A DNA stretch of 64,000 bases from NCBI GenBank assembly GCA_023362775.1, contig JALMGJ010000006.1, positions 56,131,001 to 56,195,000 of the forward strand, written 5' to 3'. This DNA is from Charina bottae (taxonomy: Eukaryota; Chordata; Lepidosauria; Squamata; Charinaidae). Of this stretch, positions 49,092-60,527 are shown piece by piece. The position numbers and the translations under genes are program-made. The notes below the pieces were generated by a model. That model was not told where the DNA came from. It searched no databases and saw nothing but the letters and a program-made list of their open reading frames with translations. Positions within the stretch are counted from its first letter, which is position 1. Each line of letters starts with the position of its first letter.

Positions 49092-49417
49092 ATATTATAG
49101 TTGTCAAAAAGAAGACAGCAGCAAGAGTACAAATCCATTTATGTGAAGCAATTCTTATGTTTATATTGTTAAGATTTCTAACTCAAGCCCAACTGCTTAT
49201 AAACTTCGGTGAGAAGTTTCCCCCTCCCTCCCAAAGTAGAAAATTCTCTTCCAGAAATGCAGTGATAGTAAAATATTTACTCTAGGGAAACAATCTTGCC
49301 AACAATTTTCCATCAACTCCAGTAACATATAAATCATAACCTAACAATTGGCCTCATTCTATTATTATACTTGGTAGATACTCAAAGTGAGAGTGTGGCT
49401 TGGCACCCATGCAGGGT

Positions 49418-49690
49418 TTATTTATTTATTTAACATATTTCTATGGCTGCCATCTACCAAAGGCACTCTGGGTGGTGAATAAATAAAAACAAAACAAAAT
49501 CACAATCACAATCCATAGCATAAAAAGTAGCAAATTGAGACCCTAAAAATCTCATTAACAACAGATACACCTGCTGCACCTATATCAGAGTTCCATTAGT
49601 ACCCTGGGCGCAGTGTCTGGGGAAATATCAGGTCTTCTGGAAGACCAGCAGCGTCGGGGCCATCCCTATCTCAGGAGAGAGGTTCATATA
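49418..49690 (-). mobile_element. L2-like LINE 3' fragment
   Basis: (TTTA)n, then GGCTGCCATCTACCAAAGGC and ACTCTGGGTGGTGAATAAAT, followed by a degraded body. Orientation minus. Confidence 0.6.
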
Positions 49691-49997
49691 GGAAATTATT
49701 ATGAGGACAGTATAAATTGTTGTGTAGTCCTTTATGCGTATCAGATTGTAGTGAGCACTTTAGTTATTTCAAACTGCCTTATACAGTAAATTGCCACTCC
49801 CATACCTGGAAATAATGTGTGTGCTGTTATGCTCCACCCTTGAAATTCAACAAAGGCTTTTAAAACAAGGACAGAAAGCTTGCAGACTTTTGATTAGGGT
49901 TGTCTCCTGCAGAGTTTCCTCTGACATTACTACTGAGACAATTGTTAATAGAACTTTTCTTTCTTTCTTTCTGGTTAACACTGAGCTTTTTATTTCA

Positions 49998-50230
49998 TGA
50001 GCCAGTTTGGTGTAATGGTTAAGGCATCAGACTAGAAACTGGGAGACTGTGAGTTCCAGTCGCCCCTTAAGCACGAAGCCAGCTGGGTGACCTTGGGCCA
50101 GTCACTCTCTCTCAACCCTAGGAAGGAGGCAATGGTAAACCACTTCTGAAAAACCTTGCCGAGAAAACTGCAGGGACTAATCCAGGCAGTTGCCAGGAGT
50201 CAAAAACTGACTTAGGCACACACACACCAT
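49998..50230 (+). mobile_element. tRNA-derived SINE, alternative-tail subtype
   Basis: Head GAGCCAGTTTGGTGTAATGG and GTGACCTTGGGCCAGTCACT as in the L2-tailed family, but the 3' half is AGGAGGCAATGGTAAACCAC ... GCCAGGAGTCAAAAACTGAC with a (CA)n tail. It pairs with the inverted copy at 20640-20840. Confidence 0.82.
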
Positions 50231-51239
50231 TTGCATAAATTGAGAAGGGAGAAATCTGGATAATGTGTAGGTCATTTTCGTAGCTGGAGAAAAAAATTCA
50301 CAATTACCAATTGGCATCTGTTTCATTTTTCCCCAGTTGCTTTTAATCCAGAAACAGTGTAATACAAACTGAGAAGAGAACTTATCAGGGAGAAGCCAGA
50401 TAACCCCAGCTTTCTCCAAGATGTCTTCCTCTGTTCTGTCCCGTAATAAATACGGATCATTTAAGCATATTAAAATGCATAATTAAGTAACTGACAATCT
50501 CTCCTTTTATTTCTGTCTCTAAACTTTCCACTAAAAATGTAACTGTTCTGCATCAGCACAGCAGGTTTTTTGGATTGTTTCATAAAGTTGACACTTAGCT
50601 ACAACAGTCTCACCATCACATTATTATTCTGTAAAATCAGTTCTCCCATAATCAAGTCTATGTACCAAAACTTCAATATACAGTTTAATATTGTAGCCTC
50701 ATGCCGTTTAGTCCATACATATGTTACCTGCATTTCTTTTAGCTTTTTTTCTTACCTGGCATCTGCTCCATTTAGATCCAGAAAGAATCGGTGTTCGTAG
50801 TCCAGGTAGATGGTGAAGGGTTTTGTTTTTGCTAAGGAGCCAGGAACTGTCACAAGCACTGGCAGCTCTTTTCTATCCTTAAGCAAGAACCCTGAATGTA
50901 AACAAAGCACTCCTTCTCGATGGATTTGGAGCTTATCTGTGTAAATCTACTTCAGTCTCAAAGTTTGTAAATGGAAACAAATACGCCACTTATCCTCCAA
51001 AGAGTGGATATATGACAATGGGAAAAAGAAATGTAAACGGGGGAGTCACTCTGCATTGAGCAGTTTAAATCGTCATTCTCTCTTTTTGAACAAAGTGCAA
51101 AAACATCTTGAAGAACCTGACTGACCAGATTAAGCCAGGTTGATGACTGCTTCTCAAGAAACTGTAAAAGAGGGAGGTGTGTGCCAAATCTTTCATTTTC
51201 CATCTGAATTATGATGTCAAGGTTGTATGCATAAAGTAA

Positions 51240-51640
51240 ACTTTAAGTGAAACTCTCTATTTTAATGAAGGCAACTTACAACACTTGAGGCACACTAAAA
51301 CAAGTAATAGCTATAGAATAAAACCAAAGCAAAGCCAAAACCAGAGCAAAGCCAACAGAATTAAAGAAACAAACTAAAACTAACACATTACAAAAAGCTT
51401 AAAAGCCTGAATACAGAGCTAGCACCATGGTGCCAAAGCCCTTCTCTTTAGTCATGATCCCTTTCACCTCACCTCAGTGAGCCATACAGGAGAGGGCCAC
51501 TAAATAAGACCTTCATCTGGACAAAACTATGAAGGAGGCAGTCCTTTGAACAATCTGGTCCCAAGCCATGTTGGGCTTTAAAGATTAACACTTTATTGGG
51601 TCAAACTGTAGCCTGGAAACCAAAGCCAAATATTACTACC
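51240..51640 (-). mobile_element. Old L2-clade LINE 3' fragment
   Basis: Degraded but collinear with 62200-62600: AAGCCATGTTGGGCTTTAAA corresponds to GCCATGTAGGGCTTTAAAGG, and the order of 3' UTR and ORF end is preserved. Confidence 0.55.
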
Positions 51641-52819
51641 AGTTTTTGAAAAGTACCTTAGCAGACATTTGAGGCTACAGCCCATGTGCTGCACCATTTA
51701 AAGAACAACTTCCCCACTCCTGAAGAGTGAACTGGTGAATCAGACACTGCCCAGCCTGGGGGTGGTCATGGGCCACCATTATCTTTATTGGATCCATACC
51801 ATAAAGACAGCATCTAATCCATCTGTCTTGCTAAGACTAAAGCACATAGTCTTAAAAGCACCATGTAGAATAACAGCAGAAGAAGCTGTTTTGGGGATGG
51901 CGGCAGAACAACAACAGTGGCAGCATGAGCAATGATGGTGATAGTGTAGAGAAGAGGTGACACCAAAGAAACAAAGTAGGGAGGGAAAAGAAGCAGACAT
52001 AACACTTCTTGTTATGTGCCTGGCCTGTGACGTATCCTAAACCAGAGGAGGAACAAGACAAGGTGCTTTGTACTTCAGATACAACCCAGTTGTGACATGA
52101 AATCAGGTCCCAGTGCTCCTGACTCTGATATCCATGACCCTGACCCAGAGTTTTAGTTACTCACCCATGGAAATATTAAGTTTCTGAGTAAAAAGAGAAG
52201 GCAGCAAAATGGAGGTATGCACTGTTATCTGGGAAAGCATCAGAAAGAAGCTGGTCTATTCAAAAGCAGGATGGTGACTCACGTTGTCCGAGTCTTGGAA
52301 TTAGGGCTGACTGGTACCAGCTCCACTGAAATAGAGGCTAGGAATTTCCTGTATTTACCGATCCACTTGAGTGCAATTAGAGCCTGCAAGATTCCTTATG
52401 ACAGCCAACCTTGCATGTTCTGTGTTTTAACTGACCACGAACCCCCTGATTAGAAACTCTGACCCTTGCTTGTTACTGACTTGGTACATTTGTTCCGCAG
52501 ACTAAACCTTGACTGCTGGTAAGAACTCTGGCATATGAACTCAGATAGTTTCAGACTACAGTATGACTTATATGTCATTGATTCCCTACTATTGCCTCAC
52601 TTTATTTTGGTGGCTTATGACATTTCTGTGGCCTTTAGGGTTACTATTACTTGGTGGCCTATGACAATTCTGTGGCCTATTAGGGTTACTAGTAAACCTA
52701 CAATGTTTTGGCTTGGCAACTAATTAGAGTACAAAAAGAACTGCCATGCCAACATTCATGGATGGTGTTCCTAAAAAACGCAAGGCATACCTAACAGATA
52801 AGGAACTGACCATCTAGGT

Positions 52820-52947
52820 CAGAGCTTTCCAAACTTTTCCTGTTGGTGACACACACCAATAGCAGCGGCGCACGTGGCAGTGCACGTGGTGGCGTGGGCA
52901 TGCAGGTGTGTCGCTAGAAACCCGGAAGCGCTGATGGCGCTAACAGG
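52820..52947. mobile_element. hAT-type MITE, truncated copy
   Basis: Left terminal repeat CAGAGCTTTCCAAACTTTTC and GGTGACACACACCAATAGCA, then GC-rich sequence including GAAACCCGGAAGCGCTGATG. The right terminal repeat is absent. It is closer in interior to the pair at 58948-59494 than to copies A and B. Confidence 0.75.
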
Positions 52948-52999
52948 TACAGCCTGCTTCCCTTCACAGGAGAAATCAGCTTCCCTTGAAGAAAAAAAA

Positions 53000-54320
53000 T
53001 CAGAACTTTCTTGTCCTAGATTACACATACATATTTGAAAGTAGAGCACCTACTAATTTTCTTGTGTTGTTACTTTAACCCTTTTCTTAATAAACTTTGC
53101 TGATTAGAAATTAATCACTTCCAGCCCAGACTGCTATCAGGAGCCAGACATCAGGATACATTTAGGATTTTTTCTTTCTTTTCAGTCCCCAGCCTGATCC
53201 AGCCAATTTTAAACTCAATCTTGTGATTAAATTAACAATTAATTGGATGTTAGGGCTAATTCATACAGAGCTGAATACCAAGAAATGCTTTCCCCCCCCC
53301 ACTCTGCCTGATTCACACTTGTCCAGCTGTGTATAGTATAATTAATGGGTAAAAATGTGCACAGTTGCCTCTGAAAAAGAGGAAAATACTCTCTATGTAA
53401 AGCAGCAGTGAAAGGAATTAAACAGTGCAGTTCAAGAGGATTTACTTTTGTTTGTTTTTTTGGGCTCATACTTTTGTTTTTCGTGCCAGAAGGTACTTCA
53501 GGTAGTATTTTAGCATGAGCCTAATAGTGGAGGAAGTTCTACATTAACCCTTCAACCCTGCTCATGTGCATATGCTCAGTTTAATGTATTCCTTGAACTA
53601 CAACTAAACTGCCCTCTTACCCATCTGCAATTATTCTCCAGCAGGCTTTCATTTTGCATTTTCTGTTCAAGATAAGGATGACAGAAATGCTCCTTAATTA
53701 ATATAGAGCTGCTTACTAAACATAGAGGCAGAACTGAAGGAAAACAGTGACAACAATGAGACCAACAAGCATTCTGGGGAAGTCAAGCCCTGCAAATATC
53801 CATAAAACACAGATGGAAAACACCTGTGTATGAAAATAAAATTTTAAAAAATGCTAACTTAGTTAACAGCCTAGAAACAATATTAAGTCTTCATGCCCAT
53901 ATCAAAAACTAAAGCAGAAATACATTCCCTGATGATGAGAAATAAAATTTAATTATCATTGTTTAGCTACATACTACTTACCATTTTATTAATGGATGAA
54001 AATATTATATTCTCTCTATATTTTTTTCTCAGAAACAACTATATTGGAATAAAAGGGACTACTCTGGAATAAGAATATCATTTCTATTTTATGGAGTATA
54101 TTTAGAATGAAGCTGGCAATATTTTTTTAAATTTACTTGGTATAAAGAGTTCATCAGATTTATTTCTAGTGGACTTAATAGGACTCCGGGGTAAATATCT
54201 GGACCCTGAACCAAATTGCTTCATCTTTCTACATGGGGTGTCTGAAATTGTCTGTCCCAGCATCCTGGGGATAAGATTTGGTATTGTGTCAAAAGTACCA
54301 TTTACAGCAAAAATTTCAGT
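53000..54320. other. Presumed ANO6 intron 1, nothing recognised
   Basis: AT-rich sequence without a recognisable repeat, exon or promoter. Confidence 0.4.
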
Positions 54321-54328
54321 CACAAAAT

Positions 54329-54330
<2 letters not shown>

Positions 54331-54375
<45 letters not shown>

Positions 54376-54478
54376 CATACATATACATACACACACACAC
54401 ACATACACACACACACACACACACACATACATACACACACATACACACATACATACATACATACATACATACATACAT
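54331..54478. repeat. Compound (TA)n(CATA)n(CA)n microsatellite
   Basis: About 20 TA units, then mixed ACAT and CA units, then about eight CATA units. Long ORFs on both strands across it (for example 54102-54494) are artefacts of the repeat. Confidence 0.95.
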
Positions 54479-55261
54479 TATACCATTCCAACATCTTATA
54501 AAGATCAATAATATCCTCAATGAGACAAAAACTACTTCACCTACCAATAGCTAGTACTACCCGTCTCAACAGCAGCCCATAAATCATTCTATTTAAGTCA
54601 GCAGTACAGATATGCAGTATTTGTACTTTTCCTGCATTTGAAACCAAGAGATTCTGAGCATGGAATGAGTGCCAGTGGTCTTTGTTCAGCAAAAAAGTGG
54701 GCTGAAATGTAAGGCAATTTTATCTGGCAGGATGGTGGGTAAAGATGTTTCCATGTGAATTGATTTTGGATGGGAATTTTAGATGCTAATAACTGAAAGA
54801 GTAGCAAGGCTGCTTGCCAAAAATAGGCAACCTGCACCCCCAGCACCACATGAAGACCCCAAATCCTCTTCTTGTGGCCTTCTACTGTTCAAAAGCTAAT
54901 CACTAACTGGTCCTCCTGCCTCTAAAACATTAGATAAAAAACTTATGATAAGGCTAGTTCTGAAGCTATTTTTTGTCAAATGTTAGATCAACAGCTATTT
55001 GAGCAGCACTTTGTGACATCTGTTGGAACTGTTTTCCTTAAAATGTTTAATGATCTTTGGAATCAGTGCTATTTTGGAAACCTTCCTATTCCAGAAGTGA
55101 TGTAATTGTTGCGGAGAAGAAAAATCCCTTCCAATCATGATGCCAAGGGCTGTCTTTAAATCTACAAAAACCCCTTTCTGCCTCTGTCTATGAAGGTTCT
55201 CAGTCATCCAGGTGGAATTGTCTGTAGCTTGAATCATGTCAACTGGATTTCTATTTTCTCA

Positions 55262-55300
55262 GTGGAAACGTTTCGCTCCTTGTCCAAGGAGCTTCTTCAG
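55262..55300 (-). ncRNA. Hammerhead-ribozyme-like motif in Penelope tail
   Basis: On the minus strand: CTGAAGA (fits CUGANGA), an A, then the perfect 7 bp stem GCTCCTT/AAGGAGC closed by GGAC, then GAAACG. Penelope elements are known to carry hammerhead ribozymes. The extra A before the stem may weaken it. Confidence 0.5.
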
Positions 55301-55398
55301 TCTGAGCAAAGTTAGTAAGGGAATCCTTAAATATGTTTCTAGGTGGCTGTGTGACCTTGCACCTGGGGCTAGGTCATGGTTATTTTAAGATGTTATTT

Positions 55399-56094
55399 CT
55401 AAGTCCCTTTATCATCTAAAGGAGGATCGTTGAGATTACCATGCTGCTGTTGAGCTTGCGAAATGGTCTTAATCTTCCTAGGCACAGAAGACAAAGCAGG
55501 AAGGAAAATAGGGGAAAGATTGTGCCTGAGGCCCCCACCTCTATTCAAGGAAGGATTTTCCAAGTTGGCATAAATGGATTCCTTGACCCCTCTCTCAAAC
55601 CACCTATCTTCTCTGTCTAAAATGTGAACATTAATGTCCTCAAATGAGTGTCCTTTTTCCTTTAGATGAAGATAAACTGCTGACTCTGGTCCTGTGGTGT
55701 TACTTCTCCTGTGTTGGGCCATCCTCCTGTACAAAGGTTGTCTGGTTTCTCCAATGTAGAGTTCAGAGCACTCCTCACTGCACTGGATTGCATACACTAC
55801 ATTGCTTTTCTTGTGTTTTGGAGTTTGATCTTTGGGGTGTACAAGCCTCTGTCTCAGTGTGTTGGTGGGTTTGAAATATACAGGTATGTGGTGTTTGCCA
55901 AATATCCGTTTTATCTTTTCAGACACGCCAGCCATGTAGGGAATAACCAGGTTCTTTCGTTTACTCTGAGTCTCAGCCCTATCTGTCGCTGTTTTAGGTC
56001 TGGTAGATTTAGATTTAGTGAAGGCCCAATTTGGATATCCACAGGCCTTCAGAGCTGTTCTCAGGTGCTGATTTTCATTCTTTTTGGAATCCAT
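55399..56094 (-). CDS. Penelope-like element GIY-YIG endonuclease fragment
   Basis: 231 codons to the stop. Residues 1-95 hold the post-RT linker (LVIPYMAGVSEKIKRIFGKH; CGYPNWAF). Residues about 96-195 form the GIY-YIG nuclease: NVVYAIQC with Tyr101, ELYIGET with Tyr113-Ile-Gly, Arg/His in YRRMAQHRR, catalytic Glu in ERGVKESIYANLE, and NRGGGLRHNLS at the end. In Penelope-like elements this domain nicks target DNA for reverse transcription. The upstream frame continues without a stop for about 33 codons before ATG (LHEFRKEG, ETIPTS), so the ATG is not a real start. The RT catalytic core is absent: a remnant whose nuclease residues are intact. Confidence 0.88.
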   Translation of the reverse strand: MDSKKNENQHLRTALKACGYPNWAFTKSKSTRPKTATDRAETQSKRKNLVIPYMAGVSEKIKRIFGKHHIPVYFKPTNTLRQRLVHPKDQTPKHKKSNVVYAIQCSEECSELYIGETRQPLYRRMAQHRRSNTTGPESAVYLHLKEKGHSFEDINVHILDREDRWFERGVKESIYANLENPSLNRGGGLRHNLSPIFLPALSSVPRKIKTISQAQQQHGNLNDPPLDDKGT

Positions 56095-56729
56095 GGAGGT
56101 GGGGATGGTTTCTTTTCCCTTTCTGCCTCTCCCTTCCTTTCTGAACTCATGCAGGATCAGACAGGGAGCATCAGGTTTTCTCTACTCAGGATTCTCTTTT
56201 TGAGCAGCAAAGAAAGGGAAAAAAATTCTCCAGTCAGTTGCCGATTTGGGAAAATCTCTCAGGAATGTTCCCCCCAGCATTCGGAAATTATTCCAGCAGT
56301 CAAAAAAGAGCCTTTATAAGCATGGATCTCCTTATATCCAGGCAATAAGTAACTGAAGGATAAGCCTTCACGTTTTCCCAATTAAGTGCTTAGAGAAGGA
56401 CATTTTTTGAGTGATGTGGTGGGTGATCATTCTTCTTGGGGTGGGGTGGAGTCTTTGGAAGAATGGGAAGAGCCTCTGTGATGGACAACCTCAGAGGCCA
56501 CATCTTGCCTGAGGGTCATACCTATACAATATAGATGTAGTAAGCCTCTTACCCTCAGGCTAGATATGGCCCACAGATATGACACAATGACGCAAAGGTA
56601 TGGAGAGTTTCAGTAATTGGTACTGGTGTAAACTAGATTTAGCTAGATCTCCTTTCCTTTTCTCTTATATTCTGTCTTTAAATCCTTTTGCTTACTACTT
56701 GCTGCTTTTCTGCCCTTTGTGTAACATTA

Positions 56730-57053
56730 AGTAAAGGTAAAGGTTTTCCCCTGCACAGTCGTGTCTGACTCTAGGGGGCAGTGCTCATCTCCATTTCTTA
56801 GCCAAAGAGTAAGCGCTGTCCGAAGATGCTTCCGCAGTCATGTGGCCAGCATGACAAGCACGGAATGCTGTTACCATCCCACCGAAATGGTACCTATTTA
56901 TCTACTTGCATTTGTATGCTTTCGAATTGCTAGGTTGGCAAGAGCTGGGGCGAGTGCGGGAGCTCACTCCATTACGTGGAGCTAGGGTCTTGAACCACCG
57001 AACTTGCGACCTTCCGATCGACAAGCCTGGCGTCTTAACCACTGAGCCATCGC
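56730..57053 (-). mobile_element. Sauria-type SINE
   Basis: Inverted copy: AGTAAAGGTAAAGG at the left, GCCATCGC head at the right. Perfect 11 bp duplication GTGTAACATTA at 56719-56729 and 57054-57064. More diverged than the other three copies. Confidence 0.9.
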
Positions 57054-57064
57054 GTGTAACATTA

Positions 57065-58740
57065 GTTACTCCAAAAATAGTCTGATGGGTATACATGCAT
57101 GCATGTATTGTATTGTACTATTGCATACTGTATAATACTGTATTGTTGACAGTATTTTTAAAAGTATTCTTATTATTGTAACCTATCATATGGGCAAAAT
57201 CAGAGGGCGTATTCAAATAAAACACCATCAAATGTTAGGCTAGAAGGAAAAAGGGAGTATTATTCTAAGAATCTTAATAATAGTCTGAAATAAATTCCTT
57301 AAACATTATAGTCAGGAAAAGTCTGATTTTTTAATGACTTCTGGAAATTGAGGATATGAAGGAAGAACTGGTCAAAGCCAATTAAGATAATTTGAATCAT
57401 TTGTTCAGTTTATTTGTTCCTGCCCTGCAACTGCCATAATAACAAATCCCTCCAGAGTCCTTAATGCATTTATCTTCAAAATACTCCTATGCATCTGGAT
57501 GGAAGAAAACAGCATTTGTGTTCTTTCAATAAAGCATTAAGCTGTAAGTAAATACAGAAAGTGGAGGTTTCTTTAGCAAAAAAGGTTTCTTAAGCAAAAT
57601 GGGAATTGCCCCCAAGGTAACTGGTTAGCGGCTAAAATTATTTATCTGTATATACATATATAAGACAGCTAACATGGGTATTAATTAAAATAGAACACTT
57701 GGAAATATGTAAAGGTGGGTGTAGAATAGCACCTCACAATATGGTGTCCTCAGAATGAACCGTGACCTCAACTCTCAGAGCTGGATATTCAGACTGGGAA
57801 TTCTTGGAATTCCATTTCTAAAATACTTGGAGTGTATCGGGGAACACAAAGCAATCCTGCAAATATACCAGGGTAAGTACTGTTTTGCCTATTGCCCTCT
57901 GCACATTGTAAACATTCTTAAGCTCTGCAACATATAAATGAAATGTATCTGCAAAAATTATGCATTGTGCAACAAAAACAAAAACAAAATGATATAGCTC
58001 TTTGCTATGAGAGTTATTGATATGGAGTAGGCCTACCCATATAGAAATAGTTCCCGGGGAGACAAGAGAAAAATGAATTGACCCTGAGACTGTTACAAAA
58101 CAGTGTGAACGCTCCAAAGTGTAGCATGACATTTCCTTGTTTTGAAAACGTCATATCCCACCCTGTGTCTCTTGGGAAGACAAGAATTTAAATCGTATCC
58201 TTGCTGGCAGCTCAAGTTACCACTGCCGATTTGACTAGTTCTGTACTTGTCTTCTTGCCAGTTACAACATGGGTATTAGCAGAAAGAAATTTCCTTACCT
58301 TATTAGGCATTTTAAACAGGATAAAAACTAAGTACAACAGATTGCTGTTTAGATTATATACATTACATTAAATAAAACTATGGAGAAATGACAGGGCAGA
58401 GACATTTTAAGTTGGCATTATTTGGAAAAGAATAAATATCCACAATCAAGAAAATATGTCTTAAACTGACTTAACCAAAAGATGAAGTTTTGCTGTATTC
58501 CAGTGTTGAAACCATCATGCTTTAGCCACATTCTTTACAATCCTTGGGAGATGCAATCCATCTCATGCCAGCGGATCATCATCCAAGAGACCAAATTCCT
58601 CGTATTTATACTATCCTTGTAGCCTGTTGTTCACTTGTATTCTACTTTTTCCTTCCCAGTTGTCCTCTATGGCCCAGAAAGCTGGGTAACTCCACTCCTA
58701 CCTAGAGCTTTGAAAGTGAGCTAACAATTATTTTCAGCTG
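57065..58740. other. Presumed ANO6 intron 1, nothing recognised
   Basis: AT-rich, no exon or named repeat identified. Small ORFs here have no recognisable motif. Confidence 0.4.
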
Positions 58741-58745
58741 TAGTA

Positions 58746-58836
58746 TCTTCCTTCCTTCCTTCCTTCCTTCCTTCCTTCCTTCCTTCCTTCCTTCCTTCCT
58801 TCCTTCCTTCCTTCTTTCCTTCTTTCCTTCTTTCCT
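58746..58836. repeat. (TTCC)n microsatellite
   Basis: About 20 tandem CTTC units, interrupted near the right end by CTTT variants. Confidence 0.95.
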
Positions 58837-58947
58837 TTTCAGTTAACAAAACAAACACACTACAAGCACCCCAGTTCATGGATACAAAGTAATTTCCATC
58901 CATTTTCTCTTTTATTTCTTGTAGGTCCTATGTTATCACCTCTAGAG

Positions 58948-59215
58948 CAGTGCTTTCCAAACTGCCACTGTTGGCGACACACCAACGGCGGCATTGCTGA
59001 CGACGCGGGGGGGGCACGCGGCGGCAGGGGTGTGTATGGCAGCGGTGGCAGCGGCGGTGGCCTCGTTAAAATGCAGAAGCGCTGACGTCGTCGCTGCCGC
59101 CACCACACACATCACCACCGCCACGCATGCCCCTGCGCCGCCGCTGCTTCGCGACACACTAAACTGTGTATTGCGACACACTAAAGTGTTGCAACACACA
59201 GTTTGGAAAGCTATG
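58948..59215. mobile_element. hAT-type MITE, left member of tandem pair
   Basis: Ends CAGTGCTTTCCAAACTG and CAGTTTGGAAAGCTATG, GC-rich interior (GGCGGCAGGGG, GCAGCGGCGG). Perfect 8 bp duplication CTCTAGAG at 58940-58947 and 59216-59223; the right copy is shared with the next element. Confidence 0.88.
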
Positions 59216-59223
59216 CTCTAGAG

Positions 59224-59494
59224 CAGAGCTTTCCAAACTGTGTGTTGCGACACAAAAGTGTGTCGCCACACACAGTCTGGTGTGTCGCCACACAACCCAG
59301 AAGCGCTGATCATCATCAGCACTTCTGGGTTTTCCCGCAGCAACACACAAATGGCGGCGCGCAAAAATCCGAAAGCGGCAGCAGCACTTCTGGGTTTTTG
59401 CACGCTGCCGCAATGGCGGCACTTCCGGGTTTTCCTGCGGCGACACACCAACCACCGTTGGTGTGTTGCCGCGGGAAAACTTTGGAAAGCCCTG
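59224..59494. mobile_element. hAT-type MITE, right member of tandem pair
   Basis: Ends CAGAGCTTTCCAAACTGTGT and AACTTTGGAAAGCCCTG. Flanked by CTCTAGAG at 59216-59223 and 59495-59502. The interior is GC-rich with repeated GGCGGC and ACTTC(C/T)GGGTTTT motifs. Multiple overlapping ORFs here are by-products of composition. Confidence 0.9.
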
Positions 59495-60527
59495 CTCTAG
59501 AGGAATGTCCTTTACTCTCTGCTTGTGTTCACAAGTTAGTGAAATCTGAAGTGTCCACTTGAAGAGAACATTTGTCAGGAGCTTCCCTCTTGATCTCCTC
59601 TACTTAACCTGTTCTCCAATTCCTTTTAACTCACCCTTTGCAATATGATGTTAGACTAGCATAATGTAGTCCTTAATGCTATTCAGAACAGAATTTTGAA
59701 TGACGCAGAAATGCAAATTTAATAGATATAGCCTGATTTTCAATGTGAAAAACCATGGCAGAGTGGATTATAACTTAAAAATACAATACACAGTCCAAAC
59801 GTACAAATATTAAAAAATATTGTATGATCAGATACTAATGCATTCTTCATTAAATGAAAAACATTATTTAAGACACATACAACTAAATTTCTAGGCCTTG
59901 GAGCAAGGGGAAAAGGGGAAATGGCCATACATTTCTTAATTCTGTTCAAGTACTTGCAAATCCACTATTGCAAACATCTGATTTTGTCCCATCAGAGCTA
60001 ACAGCATTTTCTGAGGATCAATTTTATCTGAGAAAATTGCACTTTGGAAAAAAAGGCAACACATACCCCAGCACTCAAGTCCCAATCCAGATTAACCCAT
60101 TTTCTATAGCTGTAACAGTCTTTTCCAGCCTAGTGCCTTCCAGATGTTTTAGGCCAATCCCCACAATTCCCAGCAATTATGGCCTTTGGCTGTTGCTGTT
60201 AAGATTAATTGATGTTGTGAATTATGACAGTTGAAGGCAAACTCATCTAGGGAGCATCAGTTTGAGGACAGCTAATCTGTGAACTGTGCATTTTTACTGT
60301 AATCCAAAGATCTGTCTGAGAATTATGAGAGTTGGTCTAACACATCTGGAAAGCACCTGGTTGGGGAAGACTTTGCAGATTATTTTTAACAACAACTCCA
60401 GTAATTGCTGTATGTTTATACTAAAGGATGGCTTAGACATTTTAGAGCTCTACAACAAAACTCTAACAGTACCCTTTTTCGTGATAAATGATGTCAAGGA
60501 TAAGACAGCTGGATTTGATTATAAAAC

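Larger units (their letters stand above)
55190..56300 (-). mobile_element. Penelope-like retroelement, 3' part
   Basis: Minus-strand element carrying the end of the reverse transcriptase/linker and a GIY-YIG endonuclease ORF (55399-56094, with the frame open further upstream to about 56195). Then comes an untranslated tail with a hammerhead-like motif at 55262-55300 and the terminal phrase CAATTCCACCTGGATGACTG. 5' truncated. The 131 bp element at 4453-4583 is a second copy of its terminus. Confidence 0.88.

Noticed and set aside
50177..50419. Possible first coding exon of ANO6 (minus strand reading TEEDILEK near 50430)
   Set aside because: Acidic residues resemble the expected N-terminus, but there is no ATG in frame and no GT donor with the phase required by exon 2.
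54102..54501. Overlapping ORFs of 110-130 codons on both strands
   Set aside because: Both are generated by the (TA)n/(CA)n microsatellite.
55711..56319. 202-codon plus-strand ORF
   Set aside because: It is the antisense shadow of the Penelope-like GIY-YIG frame.
58994..59562. Many overlapping ORFs on both strands
   Set aside because: They arise from the GC-rich interiors of two hAT MITEs; no protein family is recognisable.
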